From Caulobacter rhizosphaerae (GTDB lineage: Bacteria; Pseudomonadota; Alphaproteobacteria; Caulobacterales; Caulobacteraceae), in NCBI RefSeq assembly GCF_010977555.1, contig NZ_CP048815.1:4332501-4396500 (forward strand): a stretch of 64,000 bases of DNA, written 5' to 3'. The position numbers and the translations under genes were made by a program. The number at the start of each line of letters is the position of its first letter. The first letter of the stretch is position 1. Below the pieces are notes generated by a model. It worked only from the letters and a program-made list of their open reading frames with translations, was not told the DNA's origin and searched no databases. Positions 56,046 through 64,000 of this stretch are shown piece by piece.

Positions 56046-56816
56046 CTAGGCTCGGTCGCGGCGCCGCGGCGGGATGCCCTGGTAGGCGGTGTTGGGCGCG
56101 ATCTTCAGGGTCCGGCGCGCCTCGTCCAGCGGCAAGGCGAACAAGGCCGGATAGTCGACCGCCGGCAGCCAGGCGGCCGCCCGGCCGTTGCGCCAGGCCT
56201 CGCGCACCGCCTTGCCGTAGGGCAGGTCCGGCGCCGCCTTCTGCAGATGGCGCGCCCCGGCCAGGGCGATGACCGCGAAGCCCAGGCTACGGGTCTGGGC
56301 GTGGGAAAAGGCCACCACGCAGACCTCGCCCAGCGCGTCCGTGCCGTAGCCGGTCAGCACGTGCCAGACGTCGTGAACGTCGCGCATGCGTCGTGCGTAC
56401 CAAGCCAGGGGATGGGCCGCGTCGACGTCGCCCTCGCGAACCTTGCGGCTTTCCTCGGCCAGGCCCGCGGCGGACAGGCCACGCGGGGCGATGAAGTCAC
56501 GATAGGCGGCGCCGACCGTGCCGGGGCCGAACTGTTCCAGCCACGCCGGATCCGACAGCCGCTCGGCGAACTCGTCGCGCTCGTAGGCGATGCGGCCGCC
56601 CTCGGGGGTGCTCAGCAGCCGGCGGTAGCCGTTCGGGATCGCCTTGCCCGACAAGGCCCGCATGATCTCGAACACCTGGGCGGTATCCTCCTTGTCGGCG
56701 AGCAGGCGCCGGACGGCCCGCAGCGCCCGCAAAGGCTGCAGGTTGAACGTGCCGCGCATCCGCCTCATCGGTTCGCGAGGCTTTGGCCCACCGAGCACTT
56801 GCGTGACTGCGATCAT
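56046..56816 (-). CDS. coq4: Coq4-family ubiquinone biosynthesis protein
   Basis: A 256-residue protein with the Coq4 zinc motif HDxxHx11E: HDVWHVLTGYGTDALGE at about residues 140-160. Coq4 supports ubiquinone synthesis; recent work links it to C1 oxidative decarboxylation. I chose the ATG at 56816 (MIAVTQVLGG) since AGGAG precedes it by eight bases; the frame extends further upstream without support. It is divergent from a ribbon-helix-helix gene across an inverted repeat. Confidence 0.85.
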   Translation of the reverse strand: MIAVTQVLGGPKPREPMRRMRGTFNLQPLRALRAVRRLLADKEDTAQVFEIMRALSGKAIPNGYRRLLSTPEGGRIAYERDEFAERLSDPAWLEQFGPGTVGAAYRDFIAPRGLSAAGLAEESRKVREGDVDAAHPLAWYARRMRDVHDVWHVLTGYGTDALGEVCVVAFSHAQTRSLGFAVIALAGARHLQKAAPDLPYGKAVREAWRNGRAAAWLPAVDYPALFALPLDEARRTLKIAPNTAYQGIPPRRRDRA

Positions 56817-56839
56817 GGGGCATGCTCCTGCTGGACCCG

Positions 56840-56866
56840 ATAAAGATGACATGGCGTCATTTTTAT
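56840..56866. promoter_or_regulatory. 27-base inverted repeat before coq4, operator candidate
   Basis: ATAAAGATGAC-ATGGC-GTCATTTTTAT: 11-base arms with one mismatch around a five-base centre, AT-rich against the GC-rich surroundings. It lies 24 bases before the coq4 start, in the region shared with the divergent ribbon-helix-helix gene, so it may control both. Confidence 0.6.
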
Positions 56867-56933
56867 TCAAGAGGGTTCAGAGACCCGCGCGGGAACCTTG
56901 GCGCACAGCCAAACGGCAATTGGGACAGGCGAG

Positions 56934-57161
56934 ATGGGCAGTCTGAAGAAGCGTTCGATCAACCTGGCCGGCCACGCGACCTCCCTGGCCCTGGAGCCCG
57001 AATTCTGGGCCGTGCTGCAGGCGGCGGCCGGGGCCGACAAGATCAGCATCGCCGGCCTGATTCAGCGGATCGACGCCGGACGCGGCGAGCGCCCCCTGGC
57101 CTCGGCCTGCCGGGTGTTCGCCCTGCAACGCGCCCAGGCGGGCAAGGCCGGGACGATCTAG
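56934..57161 (+). CDS. Ribbon-helix-helix domain protein
   Basis: A 75-residue protein of the RHH_4 type: SLKKRSINLAGHATSLALEPEFWAVLQAAA with a beta-strand then helices, and ISIAGLIQRIDAGR. Such proteins bind DNA as dimers or act as antitoxins; no toxin is adjacent. The ATG at 56934 fits the conserved domain start. The upstream palindrome may be its operator. Confidence 0.8.
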   Translation: MGSLKKRSINLAGHATSLALEPEFWAVLQAAAGADKISIAGLIQRIDAGRGERPLASACRVFALQRAQAGKAGTI

Positions 57162-57163
57162 GA

Positions 57164-57297
57164 CCTGTGGACAGCTGGGCGTTCAGCGCCGGAGGCTCGC
57201 CTCGTCCTTCGACAGGCTCAGGATGAGGCCGACTTGCAGAGCGGCTGAGTAGAATTCCTCATCCTGAGCCTGTCGAAGGACGAGGAATTCGGCCCAA
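57164..57297. repeat. Second copy of the composite palindromic element (family A core)
   Basis: Arms 57200-57228 and 57257-57285. The left flank GACCTGTGGAC...GGGCGTTC and right flank GAGGAATTCGGCCCAA match the element around 55073, as does the spacer ending CTGAGTAGAATTC. The two copies lie about 2.1 kb apart, in the same orientation. Confidence 0.8.
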
Positions 57298-57319
57298 AGA
57301 TCTTCGACCGTCCCTAGAC

Positions 57320-57556
57320 CTAGCCCTGCTCGACGCCCGGCCCCGGCTTGGGAAGCGGCAGGGGCGCGGGATCGGGCGATCGATACGGCAGCGCAGGCCT
57401 GTCCGGCAGTCGCATCGACAGGTCGGCCGACCGCACGGTCAGCAGGCCGGAACGCCAGCCGCCGACCACCAGGGCGGCGATCAGCAGCAGCACGCCCAGC
57501 AAGGTCAAGCCGGCCACCCCCAGGTGCTGCAACCTGATATCGTGATGACGCGCCAT
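57320..57556 (-). CDS. Small single-pass membrane protein with Pro-rich tail
   Basis: A 78-residue protein with one membrane segment (LGVAGLTLLGVLLLIAALVVG, about residues 12-32) and a Pro-rich C-terminal tail ending PKPGPGVEQG. The upstream gene at 57580 on the same strand encodes a similar small membrane protein, so they may be one unit. Function unknown. Confidence 0.55.
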   Translation of the reverse strand: MARHHDIRLQHLGVAGLTLLGVLLLIAALVVGGWRSGLLTVRSADLSMRLPDRPALPYRSPDPAPLPLPKPGPGVEQG

Positions 57557-57579
57557 GGCGTCCTCCTCGTTGGCGGGCC

Positions 57580-57780
57580 CTAGCCGGCGGGCTTGGGCGC
57601 GTCGGGAACCTTGGGCGCCTCGACCTGCGGGGCGGACACGTTGATGTCGACCCGCTTCTTCTGGGTCACGCCGCCGGCGAAGACGAAGTAGGCGATCACC
57701 GCCACCACGACCACCAGGGCCCCGATGATGAACGCCATGCCGGTCCCGCCGCCACCGCTCGTATTGGTTTCTTCAGCCAC
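57580..57780 (-). CDS. Small single-pass membrane protein
   Basis: A 66-residue protein: short N-terminus, Gly-rich stretch, one membrane segment (MAFIIGALVVVVAVIAYFVFAGG) and a polar tail with PQVEAPKVPDAPKPAG. I chose the GTG at 57780 because GGAGA precedes it by five bases; an ATG at 57807 is also in frame. Proteins of this shape are common next to uvrD in Caulobacterales-type genomes, with no function known. Confidence 0.65.
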   Translation of the reverse strand: MAEETNTSGGGGTGMAFIIGALVVVVAVIAYFVFAGGVTQKKRVDINVSAPQVEAPKVPDAPKPAG

Positions 57781-57889
57781 GTTGGTCTCCCGTGTTGTCG
57801 TCCCCATTCGAACAAACGGCAGGTGAAGGGCGAAGTTCCTGACAGGGAGGGCGGCGGATCGGCGCAAGGGCTTAAGCCGGACGATCTTT

Positions 57890-57904
57890 GTGCTACATAT
57901 GTTC
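57890..57904. promoter_or_regulatory. LexA-box-like site at the pcrA/uvrD start
   Basis: GTGC-TACATAT-GTTC matches the alphaproteobacterial LexA consensus GTTC-N7-GTTC at seven of eight positions. It ends one base before the ATG at 57906. SOS control of a UvrD-like helicase would be reasonable, but one mismatch keeps this tentative. Confidence 0.4.
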
Positions 57905-57905
57905 C

Positions 57906-60326
57906 ATGTCCCAAGGCTTCGACTCGTCCCCTTCTTCCGACGGCTTCCCCGGCGATCTTCCCGCCCCCCGCATCTCCGACCTGGCCCGCCCGCGCGGGCC
58001 GGAGGGTCCGGCGCGGACCTATCTGGAGGGGCTGAACCCCGAACAGCGGGCGGCGGTCGAGGCCACCGAGGGCCCGGTGCTGGTGCTGGCCGGCGCCGGC
58101 ACCGGCAAGACCCGCGTGCTGACCACCCGTCTGGCCCACATCCTGGCGACGGGCCGCGCCCGGCCGTGGGAGCTGCTGGTCGTCACCTTCACCAACAAGG
58201 CCGCGCGCGAGATGCGCGAGCGGATCACCCACATCATCGGCGACGAGGCCGAGGGCCTGCGCTGGCTGGGCACGTTCCACTCCGTGGCGGCCCAGATCCT
58301 GCGCCGCCACGCCGAGCTGGTGGGGCTGAAATCCAGCTACACGATCATCGACACCGACGACCAGGAACGACTGCTCAAGCAGTTGATCGAGGCCGCCGAT
58401 ATCGACGCCAAGCGCTGGACGCCGCGCGCCCTGGCCGGACTGATCGACACCTGGAAGAACCGCGGCTGGACGCCCGACCGCGTGCCGCAGAGCGAAGCGG
58501 GCGAGTTCGCCAACGGCCGGGGGATCACCCTCTATCGCCAGTACCAAGAGCGGCTGCGCATCCTCAACGCCTGCGACTTCGGCGACCTGCTGCTGCACAA
58601 CATCACGATCTTCACGGCCAATCCGGACGTGCTGGCCGACTTTCAGCGGCGCTTCCAGTACGTGATGGTCGACGAGTACCAGGACACCAACGTCGCCCAG
58701 TACCTGTGGCTGCGCCTGCTGGCCCAAGGGCGCCAGAACGTCTGCTGCGTGGGCGACGACGACCAGTCGATCTATGGCTGGCGGGGCGCGGAGGTCGACA
58801 ACATCCTGCGCTTCGAGCGCGACTTCCCCGGCGCCAAGGTCATCAAGCTGGAGCGCAACTACCGCTCCACCGAGCACATCCTGGCCGCCGCCTCGGGCCT
58901 GATCGACGCCAATAAAAGCCGGCTGGGCAAGACCCTGTGGACCGAGGCCTCGGGCGGCGAGAAGGTCAAGGTCAGCGGCGTCTGGGACGGCGAGGCCGAG
59001 AGCCGGATGGTCGCCGACGAGATCGAGAAGGCCAAGCGGGCTGGCCGCAAATACAGCCACATGGCCATCCTCGTGCGGGCCTCGTTCCAGATGCGCGCCT
59101 TCGAAGAGCGGTTCGTGATGCTGCAGATCCCCTACAAGGTGGTCGGCGGCCCCAGGTTCTTCGAACGCGCCGAGATCCGCGACGCCCACGCCTATCTGCG
59201 CCTGATCCAGTCGCCCGACGACGACCTGGCTTTCGAGCGCATCGTCAACACGCCCAAGCGCGGCATCGGCGACACCTCCGTGCAGAAGCTGCTGCAGATC
59301 GCCCGGCTGGAGGGGATCTCGACGGTGGACGCCGCCCGGGTGATCATCGGCGGCGACGACCTGCCGGCCCGCACCCGCACGGCGCTGAGCAACTTCCTGC
59401 GCGACCTGGACCGCTGGCGGGCTCTCGCCGCCACCACCCCGCACCAGCGCGTGATGGAGGCGGTGCTGGAGGAGAGCGGCTATACCGACGCCCTGCGCCT
59501 CGACAAGGGCCCCACCAGCCAGACGCGGCTGGAGAACCTGAAGGAACTGGTCCAGTCGATGAGCGCCTTCGACACGCTCGAAGGCTATCTGGAGCACGTG
59601 TCGCTGGTCATGGACCTGGACAAGGGCGCCGGCGACGACGCGGTCTGGATCATGACCCTGCACTCGGCCAAGGGTCTGGAGTTCCCGCTGGTCTTCCTGC
59701 CCGGCTGGGAGGAAGGCGTGTTCCCCAGCCAGCGCAGCATGGACGACAAGGGCGAGAAGGGCCTCGAGGAAGAGCGCCGCCTGGCCTATGTCGGCATCAC
59801 CCGGGCCCGCGAGGAGGCGCGGATCAGCTTCGTGGCCAACCGCCAGGTCTATGGCCGCTGGACCAGCCAGCTGCCGTCGCGCTTCGTCGACGAACTGCCC
59901 CTGGCCCACGTCGATGCGGCCTCGGAGACCGGCTATTACGGCGGCGGACCGGGCATGCAGCAGACGGTGTCGTCGCGCTGGGACGATCCGGGGACCAGCA
60001 CCTTCACCGCCGGCAGCTATGACAGCCCTGGCTGGAAGCGGGCCCAGGAACGGACGGCCCATTCCGAAAGAGGGGGCTTCAGCGAGCGCGGAGCCACCTG
60101 GCGCAGCGGCGGCTCGGCCGCCCGCTCGGCGCCGATCGAGGGCGAAGGCCGGCTGGTCGCGGTCTCGGCCAGCTCGGCGGCCAGCGCCTACACGCGCGGC
60201 GACCGGGTGTTCCACGTCAAGTTCGGCTACGGCAAGGTGACGGGCGTCGAGGGCAACAAGCTCAACGTGTCGTTCGACAAGGCCGGCGACAAGAAGGTGA
60301 TCGACAGCTTCGTGGAGAAGGCCTGA
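57906..60326 (+). CDS. uvrD: ATP-dependent DNA helicase, UvrD/PcrA type
   Basis: A superfamily 1 3'-5' helicase of 806 residues for repair and replication fork processing. Motifs in order: Walker A AGAGTGKTRVLTTR, motif Ia FTNKAAREM, motif II DEYQDTN, motif III GDDDQSIYGWRGA, motif IV LERNYRST, motif V MTLHSAKGLEFPLVFL and motif VI VGITRARE. The C-terminal tudor-like segment RVFHVKFGYGKVTGVEGNKLNVSFD is as in PcrA. The ATG at 57906 is preferred over a TTG six codons earlier, which overlaps the LexA-like site. Confidence 0.93.
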   Translation: MSQGFDSSPSSDGFPGDLPAPRISDLARPRGPEGPARTYLEGLNPEQRAAVEATEGPVLVLAGAGTGKTRVLTTRLAHILATGRARPWELLVVTFTNKAAREMRERITHIIGDEAEGLRWLGTFHSVAAQILRRHAELVGLKSSYTIIDTDDQERLLKQLIEAADIDAKRWTPRALAGLIDTWKNRGWTPDRVPQSEAGEFANGRGITLYRQYQERLRILNACDFGDLLLHNITIFTANPDVLADFQRRFQYVMVDEYQDTNVAQYLWLRLLAQGRQNVCCVGDDDQSIYGWRGAEVDNILRFERDFPGAKVIKLERNYRSTEHILAAASGLIDANKSRLGKTLWTEASGGEKVKVSGVWDGEAESRMVADEIEKAKRAGRKYSHMAILVRASFQMRAFEERFVMLQIPYKVVGGPRFFERAEIRDAHAYLRLIQSPDDDLAFERIVNTPKRGIGDTSVQKLLQIARLEGISTVDAARVIIGGDDLPARTRTALSNFLRDLDRWRALAATTPHQRVMEAVLEESGYTDALRLDKGPTSQTRLENLKELVQSMSAFDTLEGYLEHVSLVMDLDKGAGDDAVWIMTLHSAKGLEFPLVFLPGWEEGVFPSQRSMDDKGEKGLEEERRLAYVGITRAREEARISFVANRQVYGRWTSQLPSRFVDELPLAHVDAASETGYYGGGPGMQQTVSSRWDDPGTSTFTAGSYDSPGWKRAQERTAHSERGGFSERGATWRSGGSAARSAPIEGEGRLVAVSASSAASAYTRGDRVFHVKFGYGKVTGVEGNKLNVSFDKAGDKKVIDSFVEKA

Positions 60327-60386
60327 GGCGGAGGGGCAGGGCCTCGCCCCTCCCCTAACCGTGCGACCGGGCCCATATTCCCCTGC

Positions 60387-61136
60387 ATGGCTGCTTCCCG
60401 CCTCCGCGTGATCGATCTGGAGACCGCCGGAAACGGTCCGCATGACGTCTGCGAGATCGGCTGGCAGGATGTCACGCTGGGCCCGGACGGCCGCTGGCGC
60501 GTCGACGAGGGCCGGGGATCCCGACTGGTCAATCCCGGTCGCCCGATCACCCCGGAAACCATGGCGGTGCACCACATCATCGACGACGACGTCGCTGGTG
60601 CGCCGTTCTGGAAGGCGGTGGCGGGCGAGGTCCTGAAGCCCGAAGGCGGCGTCCAGGCCCTCGCCGCCCACCGCGCCGCCTTCGAACAGCGCTACTGCAC
60701 GCCGAGGTTCACCGGCGGCGCGCCCTGGATCTGCACGTGGAAGTGCGCTCTGCGGCTGTGGCCGCACCTGACCAGCTTCTCCAACCAGATGCTGCGCTAC
60801 CAGCGCAGGCCCGAAGGCCTGGTCCGCGAGCTGGGCCTGCCGGCCCATCGGGCCCTGCCGGACGCCTACGTCACCGCCCATCATCTGCGCGACATGCTCG
60901 ACGAAGCCCCGCTGGAGCAGCTTCTGGCCTGGAGCCGCGAGCCGGGCCTGCTGCCGCGCGTGCCCGCCGGTCCTGAACGCGGCAAGCCCTGGAATCGCCT
61001 CGGCGTCGAAACGCTGCGGGCCTTCGCCCAGGATCGCGACCCGAACCTCCGCTTCAGCGCCGAAACCGAACTGCGCCGCCGAGGCGAGACCGCGGAGCTG
61101 GCGGCCGACGAACCGGCGCAGCGGACTTTGCTCTGA
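60387..61136 (+). CDS. DnaQ-like 3'-5' exonuclease domain protein
   Basis: A 249-residue protein with the DEDDh exonuclease core: RVIDLETAGN with the Asp-Glu pair, ITPETMAVHHIIDDDV, a central AHRAAFEQRY Asp-like motif, and HRALPDAYVTAHHL with the His-Asp pair. The C-terminal region LRFSAETELRRRG may bind DNA. It could be a proofreading or stand-alone exonuclease. It follows the helicase gene by 60 bases and may be cotranscribed with it. Confidence 0.8.
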   Translation: MAASRLRVIDLETAGNGPHDVCEIGWQDVTLGPDGRWRVDEGRGSRLVNPGRPITPETMAVHHIIDDDVAGAPFWKAVAGEVLKPEGGVQALAAHRAAFEQRYCTPRFTGGAPWICTWKCALRLWPHLTSFSNQMLRYQRRPEGLVRELGLPAHRALPDAYVTAHHLRDMLDEAPLEQLLAWSREPGLLPRVPAGPERGKPWNRLGVETLRAFAQDRDPNLRFSAETELRRRGETAELAADEPAQRTLL

Positions 61137-61208
61137 GGGCAATCGCGATCAAATAGCCGCTGGAAGCCCGCGCTATCCCTGCTGCATGCTTCGTCGCGAG
61201 ACCCGCCC

Positions 61209-62063
61209 ATGAACCCTGTCGAGAAAGCCATCTGGTTCATAGAAGGCCATTTCGCCCAGCCTCTCGACCTGGACGACATCGCCGAGGCCGGCGGGATTTC
61301 GCGTTTCCACATGTCCCGCGCCTTCGTGGTCGCCACCGGTCGCCCGGTGATCGGCTATCTGCGCGCGCGGCGGCTGTCGGAGGCGGCGCGGGCGCTGGCG
61401 CAAGGGGCTCCCGACATCCTGTCGGTGGCCCTGGAAGCCGGCTACGGCTCGCACGAAGCGTTCACCCGCGCCTTCCGCGACCAGTTCGGGGTCACGCCCG
61501 AGCAGGTGCGGGCCAGGCGCGATATCGCCAACCTGACTCTGGTGGAGCCCATCATGCTCGACAGCACGCCCCGTAACGACCTGCCCCCGCCTCGCTTCGA
61601 AGACGGCCGCCCGCTACTGATCGCCGGCGTCCAGCAGCACTATGACTGCAACGACGCCGGCGCCGGTATTCCCAGCCAATGGCGACGGCTGGTCCCTCAT
61701 CTGGGCCACATCCCCAACCAGGTGGGCGGCGACCAAGCGTACGTCACCTATGGCGTCTGCGCCAATGCCGACGACCACGGCGACTTCGACTATCTGGCCG
61801 GGGTCGAGGTGGCGGCCTTCTCCGACCTGCCGGCCGGGTTCTCCACCCTGCGCATCCCGCCGCAACGCTACGCGGTGTTCCGCCACGCCGAGCACATTTC
61901 CACGATCCGCGCGACCATGCGGGCCATCTGGACCGTCTGGCTGCCGGCCTCGGCCTATGACGCCGCCGACGCGCCGCTGTTCGAGCGCTACGGCCCGGAG
62001 TTTGATCCGCGCACCGGCGAAGGCGGGCTGGAGATCTGGCTGCCGGTGAAGGCGAAGGCCTAG
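61209..62063 (+). CDS. AraC family regulator with GyrI-like effector domain
   Basis: A 284-residue protein. Residues 5-105 form the two AraC helix-turn-helix motifs (DLDDIAEAGGISRFHMSRAFVVATGRPVIGYLRARRL and LSVALEAGYGSHEAFTRAFRDQFGVTPEQVR). Residues 120-284 form a GyrI-like (Rob/SbmC) ligand-binding domain. Such regulators respond to hydrophobic drugs. Its stop overlaps the end of the convergent acetyltransferase gene by four bases. Confidence 0.88.
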   Translation: MNPVEKAIWFIEGHFAQPLDLDDIAEAGGISRFHMSRAFVVATGRPVIGYLRARRLSEAARALAQGAPDILSVALEAGYGSHEAFTRAFRDQFGVTPEQVRARRDIANLTLVEPIMLDSTPRNDLPPPRFEDGRPLLIAGVQQHYDCNDAGAGIPSQWRRLVPHLGHIPNQVGGDQAYVTYGVCANADDHGDFDYLAGVEVAAFSDLPAGFSTLRIPPQRYAVFRHAEHISTIRATMRAIWTVWLPASAYDAADAPLFERYGPEFDPRTGEGGLEIWLPVKAKA

Positions 62064-62614
62064 CCGCGAACCCGGGCCGGATTGCCCACCACCGTCGCGC
62101 CCCGGGGCACATCGCGGGTGACCACGCTGCCGGCGCCGACAATGGCGTCGTCGCCAATGGTCACGCCAGGCAGGATGATCGATCCGCCGCCGATCCAGAC
62201 GTTCTCGCCGATGCTGACCGGGCGGGCGTATTCGATGCCCGTCCGGCGCTCGACCGGATCGCGCGGATGCTCGGCGGTGTAGATCTGAACGTGCGGCCCG
62301 ATCGTCGTGGCCGCGCCGATGGTCACCGCGGTGACGTCCAGGATCACGCAGTTGAAGTTGAGGAACACGCCCTCGCCGATGGCGATGTTGTAGCCGTAGT
62401 CGCAGTGGAACGGCGGCCGGATGCTGACGCGGTCGCCGACCTCCGCCAACAACTCGCGCAGCAGGGCGTGACGTTCCGACGGCGGCAGGTCCAGGGCGTT
62501 GTAGCGTCCCATCCAGGCCGCCGCCGCCTCGTGATCGGCCATGACCTCGGGATCGACGGGACTGTAGAGGTCGCCGGCCAGCATGCGCTGCTTGTGGGTG
62601 CGGACGTCGGTCAC
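62060..62614 (-). CDS. Sugar O-acetyltransferase (maltose/galactoside acetyltransferase type)
   Basis: A 184-residue protein with the Mac domain (MLAGDLYSPVDPEVMADHEAAAAWMGRYN) followed by left-handed beta-helix hexapeptide repeats. The catalytic His is in IYTAEHPRDP, and the family end IILPGVTIGDDAIVGAGSVVTRDVP is present. It transfers acetyl from acetyl-CoA to a sugar. It is transcribed toward the AraC gene. Confidence 0.92.
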   Translation of the reverse strand: MTDVRTHKQRMLAGDLYSPVDPEVMADHEAAAAWMGRYNALDLPPSERHALLRELLAEVGDRVSIRPPFHCDYGYNIAIGEGVFLNFNCVILDVTAVTIGAATTIGPHVQIYTAEHPRDPVERRTGIEYARPVSIGENVWIGGGSIILPGVTIGDDAIVGAGSVVTRDVPRGATVVGNPARVRG

Positions 62615-62690
62615 GAGGCGGAGACTCCTTGCTCGCCCTCTCCATGCCAGACGCGGGACCTGGGGACAAATTGAGGGGCGTCCGGCCGCT

Positions 62691-62957
62691 TCAAAACCGC
62701 TCCAGCGCCTCGCGCACCATGTCCGGCGCGTGATCGATCACCCGCAGATAGGCGGTCAGGGCGGCGTCCGGCCGGGTCTGGCCCAGTTCGAGCGCCGCCA
62801 GCTGGGCCGGCGGAATGCCGAAGGCCCGCGCGAACTCGCCCTGAGACAGACCACTGCGCCAGCGCACGCCCTGCACCAGGGCCCGGGCCGAACGGACCTG
62901 GCCGGGGTCGGCCTGATCGTCGACGGCCATGTCGGCGGTGATCTGGGATCTGGTCAT
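62691..62957 (-). CDS. Cro/C1-type HTH protein, antitoxin-like
   Basis: An 88-residue protein with a helix-turn-helix (RWRSGLSQGEFARAFGIPPAQLAALELGQTRPDAALTAYLRVI), like the antitoxins of HigBA/MqsRA pairs. The toxin partner expected next to it is absent: upstream is a secreted unknown protein and downstream the acetyltransferase. It may be an orphan regulator. Confidence 0.8.
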   Translation of the reverse strand: MTRSQITADMAVDDQADPGQVRSARALVQGVRWRSGLSQGEFARAFGIPPAQLAALELGQTRPDAALTAYLRVIDHAPDMVREALERF

Positions 62958-63045
62958 GCAACGCTCCTCGCACTGGCCCCGAGCGGGTGTGTAGGCGCTT
63001 TGCGTTGCAGGAATTCGACCCCTTTGCGTCGGCGGGGCGACTCTA

Positions 63046-63585
63046 TCAGGGCTTTTTGGGCGTGAGCACCTTGGGCTGGCCGGCCATGGCCCGGGCCTTG
63101 GCGTCGACAGCCTCGACGCCCTTCAGCGGGTCGCCGGCCGCCTCGAGCATGCTGTTGAAAACCTTCAGGTCCTTGGTGCTGATCTTCTGGATGTCCTTGT
63201 CCCTGGCCCATTCCAGGCCGATCAGCTGGCCCAGCCGGCAGGCCTTGGGCAGCAACGTCGGCTGCTCGGCGGGACCGCCCTTGGCCAACAGCTTGCCGAC
63301 GATGTCGTTCCAGTTCGGCGAGCCCGAGAAGCAGAACGACAGGTGATCGCAGGTCCCGGTCCAGAACCGCTTGTACCAGCGCAGGTGCTCGTCGGTGTCG
63401 AAGCGGATGGCGTCGGTCGGCCTGACCACCGACCGGCAATCGGCGCGCACGAACTCACCGGCCCGAGCGACCGGCGCGATCCCCAACAACGCCACGGCCG
63501 CCAGGACCGTCCAACCTCTACGCAACGCCAACAGCAACTTCCCCGAAACGCGACCGAACACGTCCTTTTCGGACGCTCTACCCAA
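63046..63585 (-). CDS. Secreted protein of unknown function
   Basis: A 179-residue exported protein with a hydrophobic stretch (WTVLAAVALLGIAPVARA) as signal peptide, preceded by about 23 residues. The mature part has three Cys (ADCRSVV, GTCDHLSF, CFSG) that may form disulfides and a WYKRFWTGTC motif. I see no recognised domain. Confidence 0.65.
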   Translation of the reverse strand: MGRASEKDVFGRVSGKLLLALRRGWTVLAAVALLGIAPVARAGEFVRADCRSVVRPTDAIRFDTDEHLRWYKRFWTGTCDHLSFCFSGSPNWNDIVGKLLAKGGPAEQPTLLPKACRLGQLIGLEWARDKDIQKISTKDLKVFNSMLEAAGDPLKGVEAVDAKARAMAGQPKVLTPKKP

Positions 63586-63602
63586 ACTTGGTATCGCGCT
63601 GA

Positions 63603-64000
63603 TTAAGAACGATCTTCCGACAAAAATGCGGCGGTCGCCTCGATGGCTTCCACCAGGCTGACCCGCTCGATCGTCACGCCCTCGGGCAAACTGGAGAACA
63701 GGCGCGTCGGCGCGGCGGCGTCCAGCATCACGAACACCCCCCGGTCGTCGGCCCGGCGGATCAGACGGCCGAACGCCTGGCTGATGCGGGCGCGGGCGGT
63801 CGAATCGTCATAGCCCTTGCCGCCAAACCGCGCCCGGCGGGCTTTGTGCAACACGTCGGGACGGGGCCAGGGCACGCGGTCGAAGACCAGCAGGCGCAAG
63901 CTGCGGCCCGGCACGTCGATGCCGTCGCGGATGGCGTCGGTGCCCAGCAGGCAGGCGTCCTCCTCGGCCCGGAAGATGTCGACCAGTGCGCCGGCCTCCA
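63603..64000 (-). CDS. DinG-type ATP-dependent helicase, C-terminal end (partial)
   Basis: The window shows only the last 132 residues; the rest continues beyond position 64000. The visible part has the helicase motif segment DIFRAEEDACLLGTDAIRDGID VPGRSLRLLVFDRVPWPRPD and motif VI (RISQAFGRLIRRADDRGVFV) of the XPD/DinG superfamily. DinG unwinds DNA or R-loops in repair. Upstream codons stay in frame to the window edge. Confidence 0.88.
   Translation of the reverse strand, partial: EAGALVDIFRAEEDACLLGTDAIRDGIDVPGRSLRLLVFDRVPWPRPDVLHKARRARFGGKGYDDSTARARISQAFGRLIRRADDRGVFVMLDAAAPTRLFSSLPEGVTIERVSLVEAIEATAAFLSEDRS

Noticed and set aside
57696..61142. A 1148-codon open frame on the minus strand across uvrD and the exonuclease gene
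   Set aside because: Very high GC content makes long antisense frames common. The plus strand here has clear helicase and exonuclease motifs; the minus product shows only low-complexity Ala/Gly/Arg and no domain.

Overview
The window is a GC-rich alphaproteobacterial chromosome segment, almost certainly from Caulobacter or a very close relative. The evidence is an adjacent divK-pleD pair whose products look nearly identical to the Caulobacter crescentus cell-cycle regulators, a CtrA-like box upstream of divK, alphaproteobacterial gene forms (gatC-gatA, an aspartate carbamoyltransferase followed by a degenerate dihydroorotase, TopA with extra C-terminal repeats) and several families of Caulobacter-type intergenic palindromes. 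I see no tRNA, rRNA, CRISPR array, prophage or insertion sequence. Almost every gene looks vertically inherited and chromosomal.

Layout. 1-13.2 kb: an Ala/Pro-rich membrane protein, a methyltransferase, gatCA, ruvX, pyrB plus a pseudo-dihydroorotase, an SDR/TetR pair, a PiT phosphate transporter, then plsY-dprA. 12.9-20.8 kb: a BrnT-type toxin/antitoxin pair, topA, two proteins of unknown function, rnr. 21-29.9 kb: a secreted SGNH esterase, an M20 peptidase, a Nudix hydrolase, rpmG, a glutaminyl cyclase, pleD-divK, a HAD protein coupled to a zinc-ribbon DinB. 29.9-35.9 kb: the complete rod-shape operon mreB-mreC-mreD-mrdA-rodA on the minus strand. 36-43.4 kb: an EamA transporter, leuA with a leucine-rich leader peptide, a TVP38 membrane protein, a tandem pair of ParA-like ATPases, an FMN reductase. 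43.6-54 kb: aspartate aminotransferase, small conserved proteins, a HisKA_2 kinase, CAP, GST and DUF6807 proteins, a large hybrid histidine kinase broken by an apparent one-base deletion, and its response regulator. 54-64 kb: a GcvA-like LysR regulator, an orphan modA, coq4, a ribbon-helix-helix protein, pcrA/uvrD, a DnaQ-like exonuclease, an AraC/GyrI regulator, an acetyltransferase, an HTH protein and the C-terminal end of a DinG-type helicase.

Functional themes are cell shape and cell-cycle signalling (MreBCD/PBP2/RodA, DivK/PleD, ParA-like ATPases), DNA maintenance (DprA, TopA, RuvX, DinB, PcrA, DnaQ-like, DinG-like) and central biosynthesis (pyrimidine, leucine, aspartate, phospholipid, Gln-tRNA). 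I found no convincing wholly new multi-gene system. The most interesting signals are the leuA leader, the catalytically dead dihydroorotase, the frameshifted kinase, a roughly 140-bp composite palindromic element present twice, the tandem ParA-like pair with a perfect DnaA box, and several unassigned operator-like inverted repeats.
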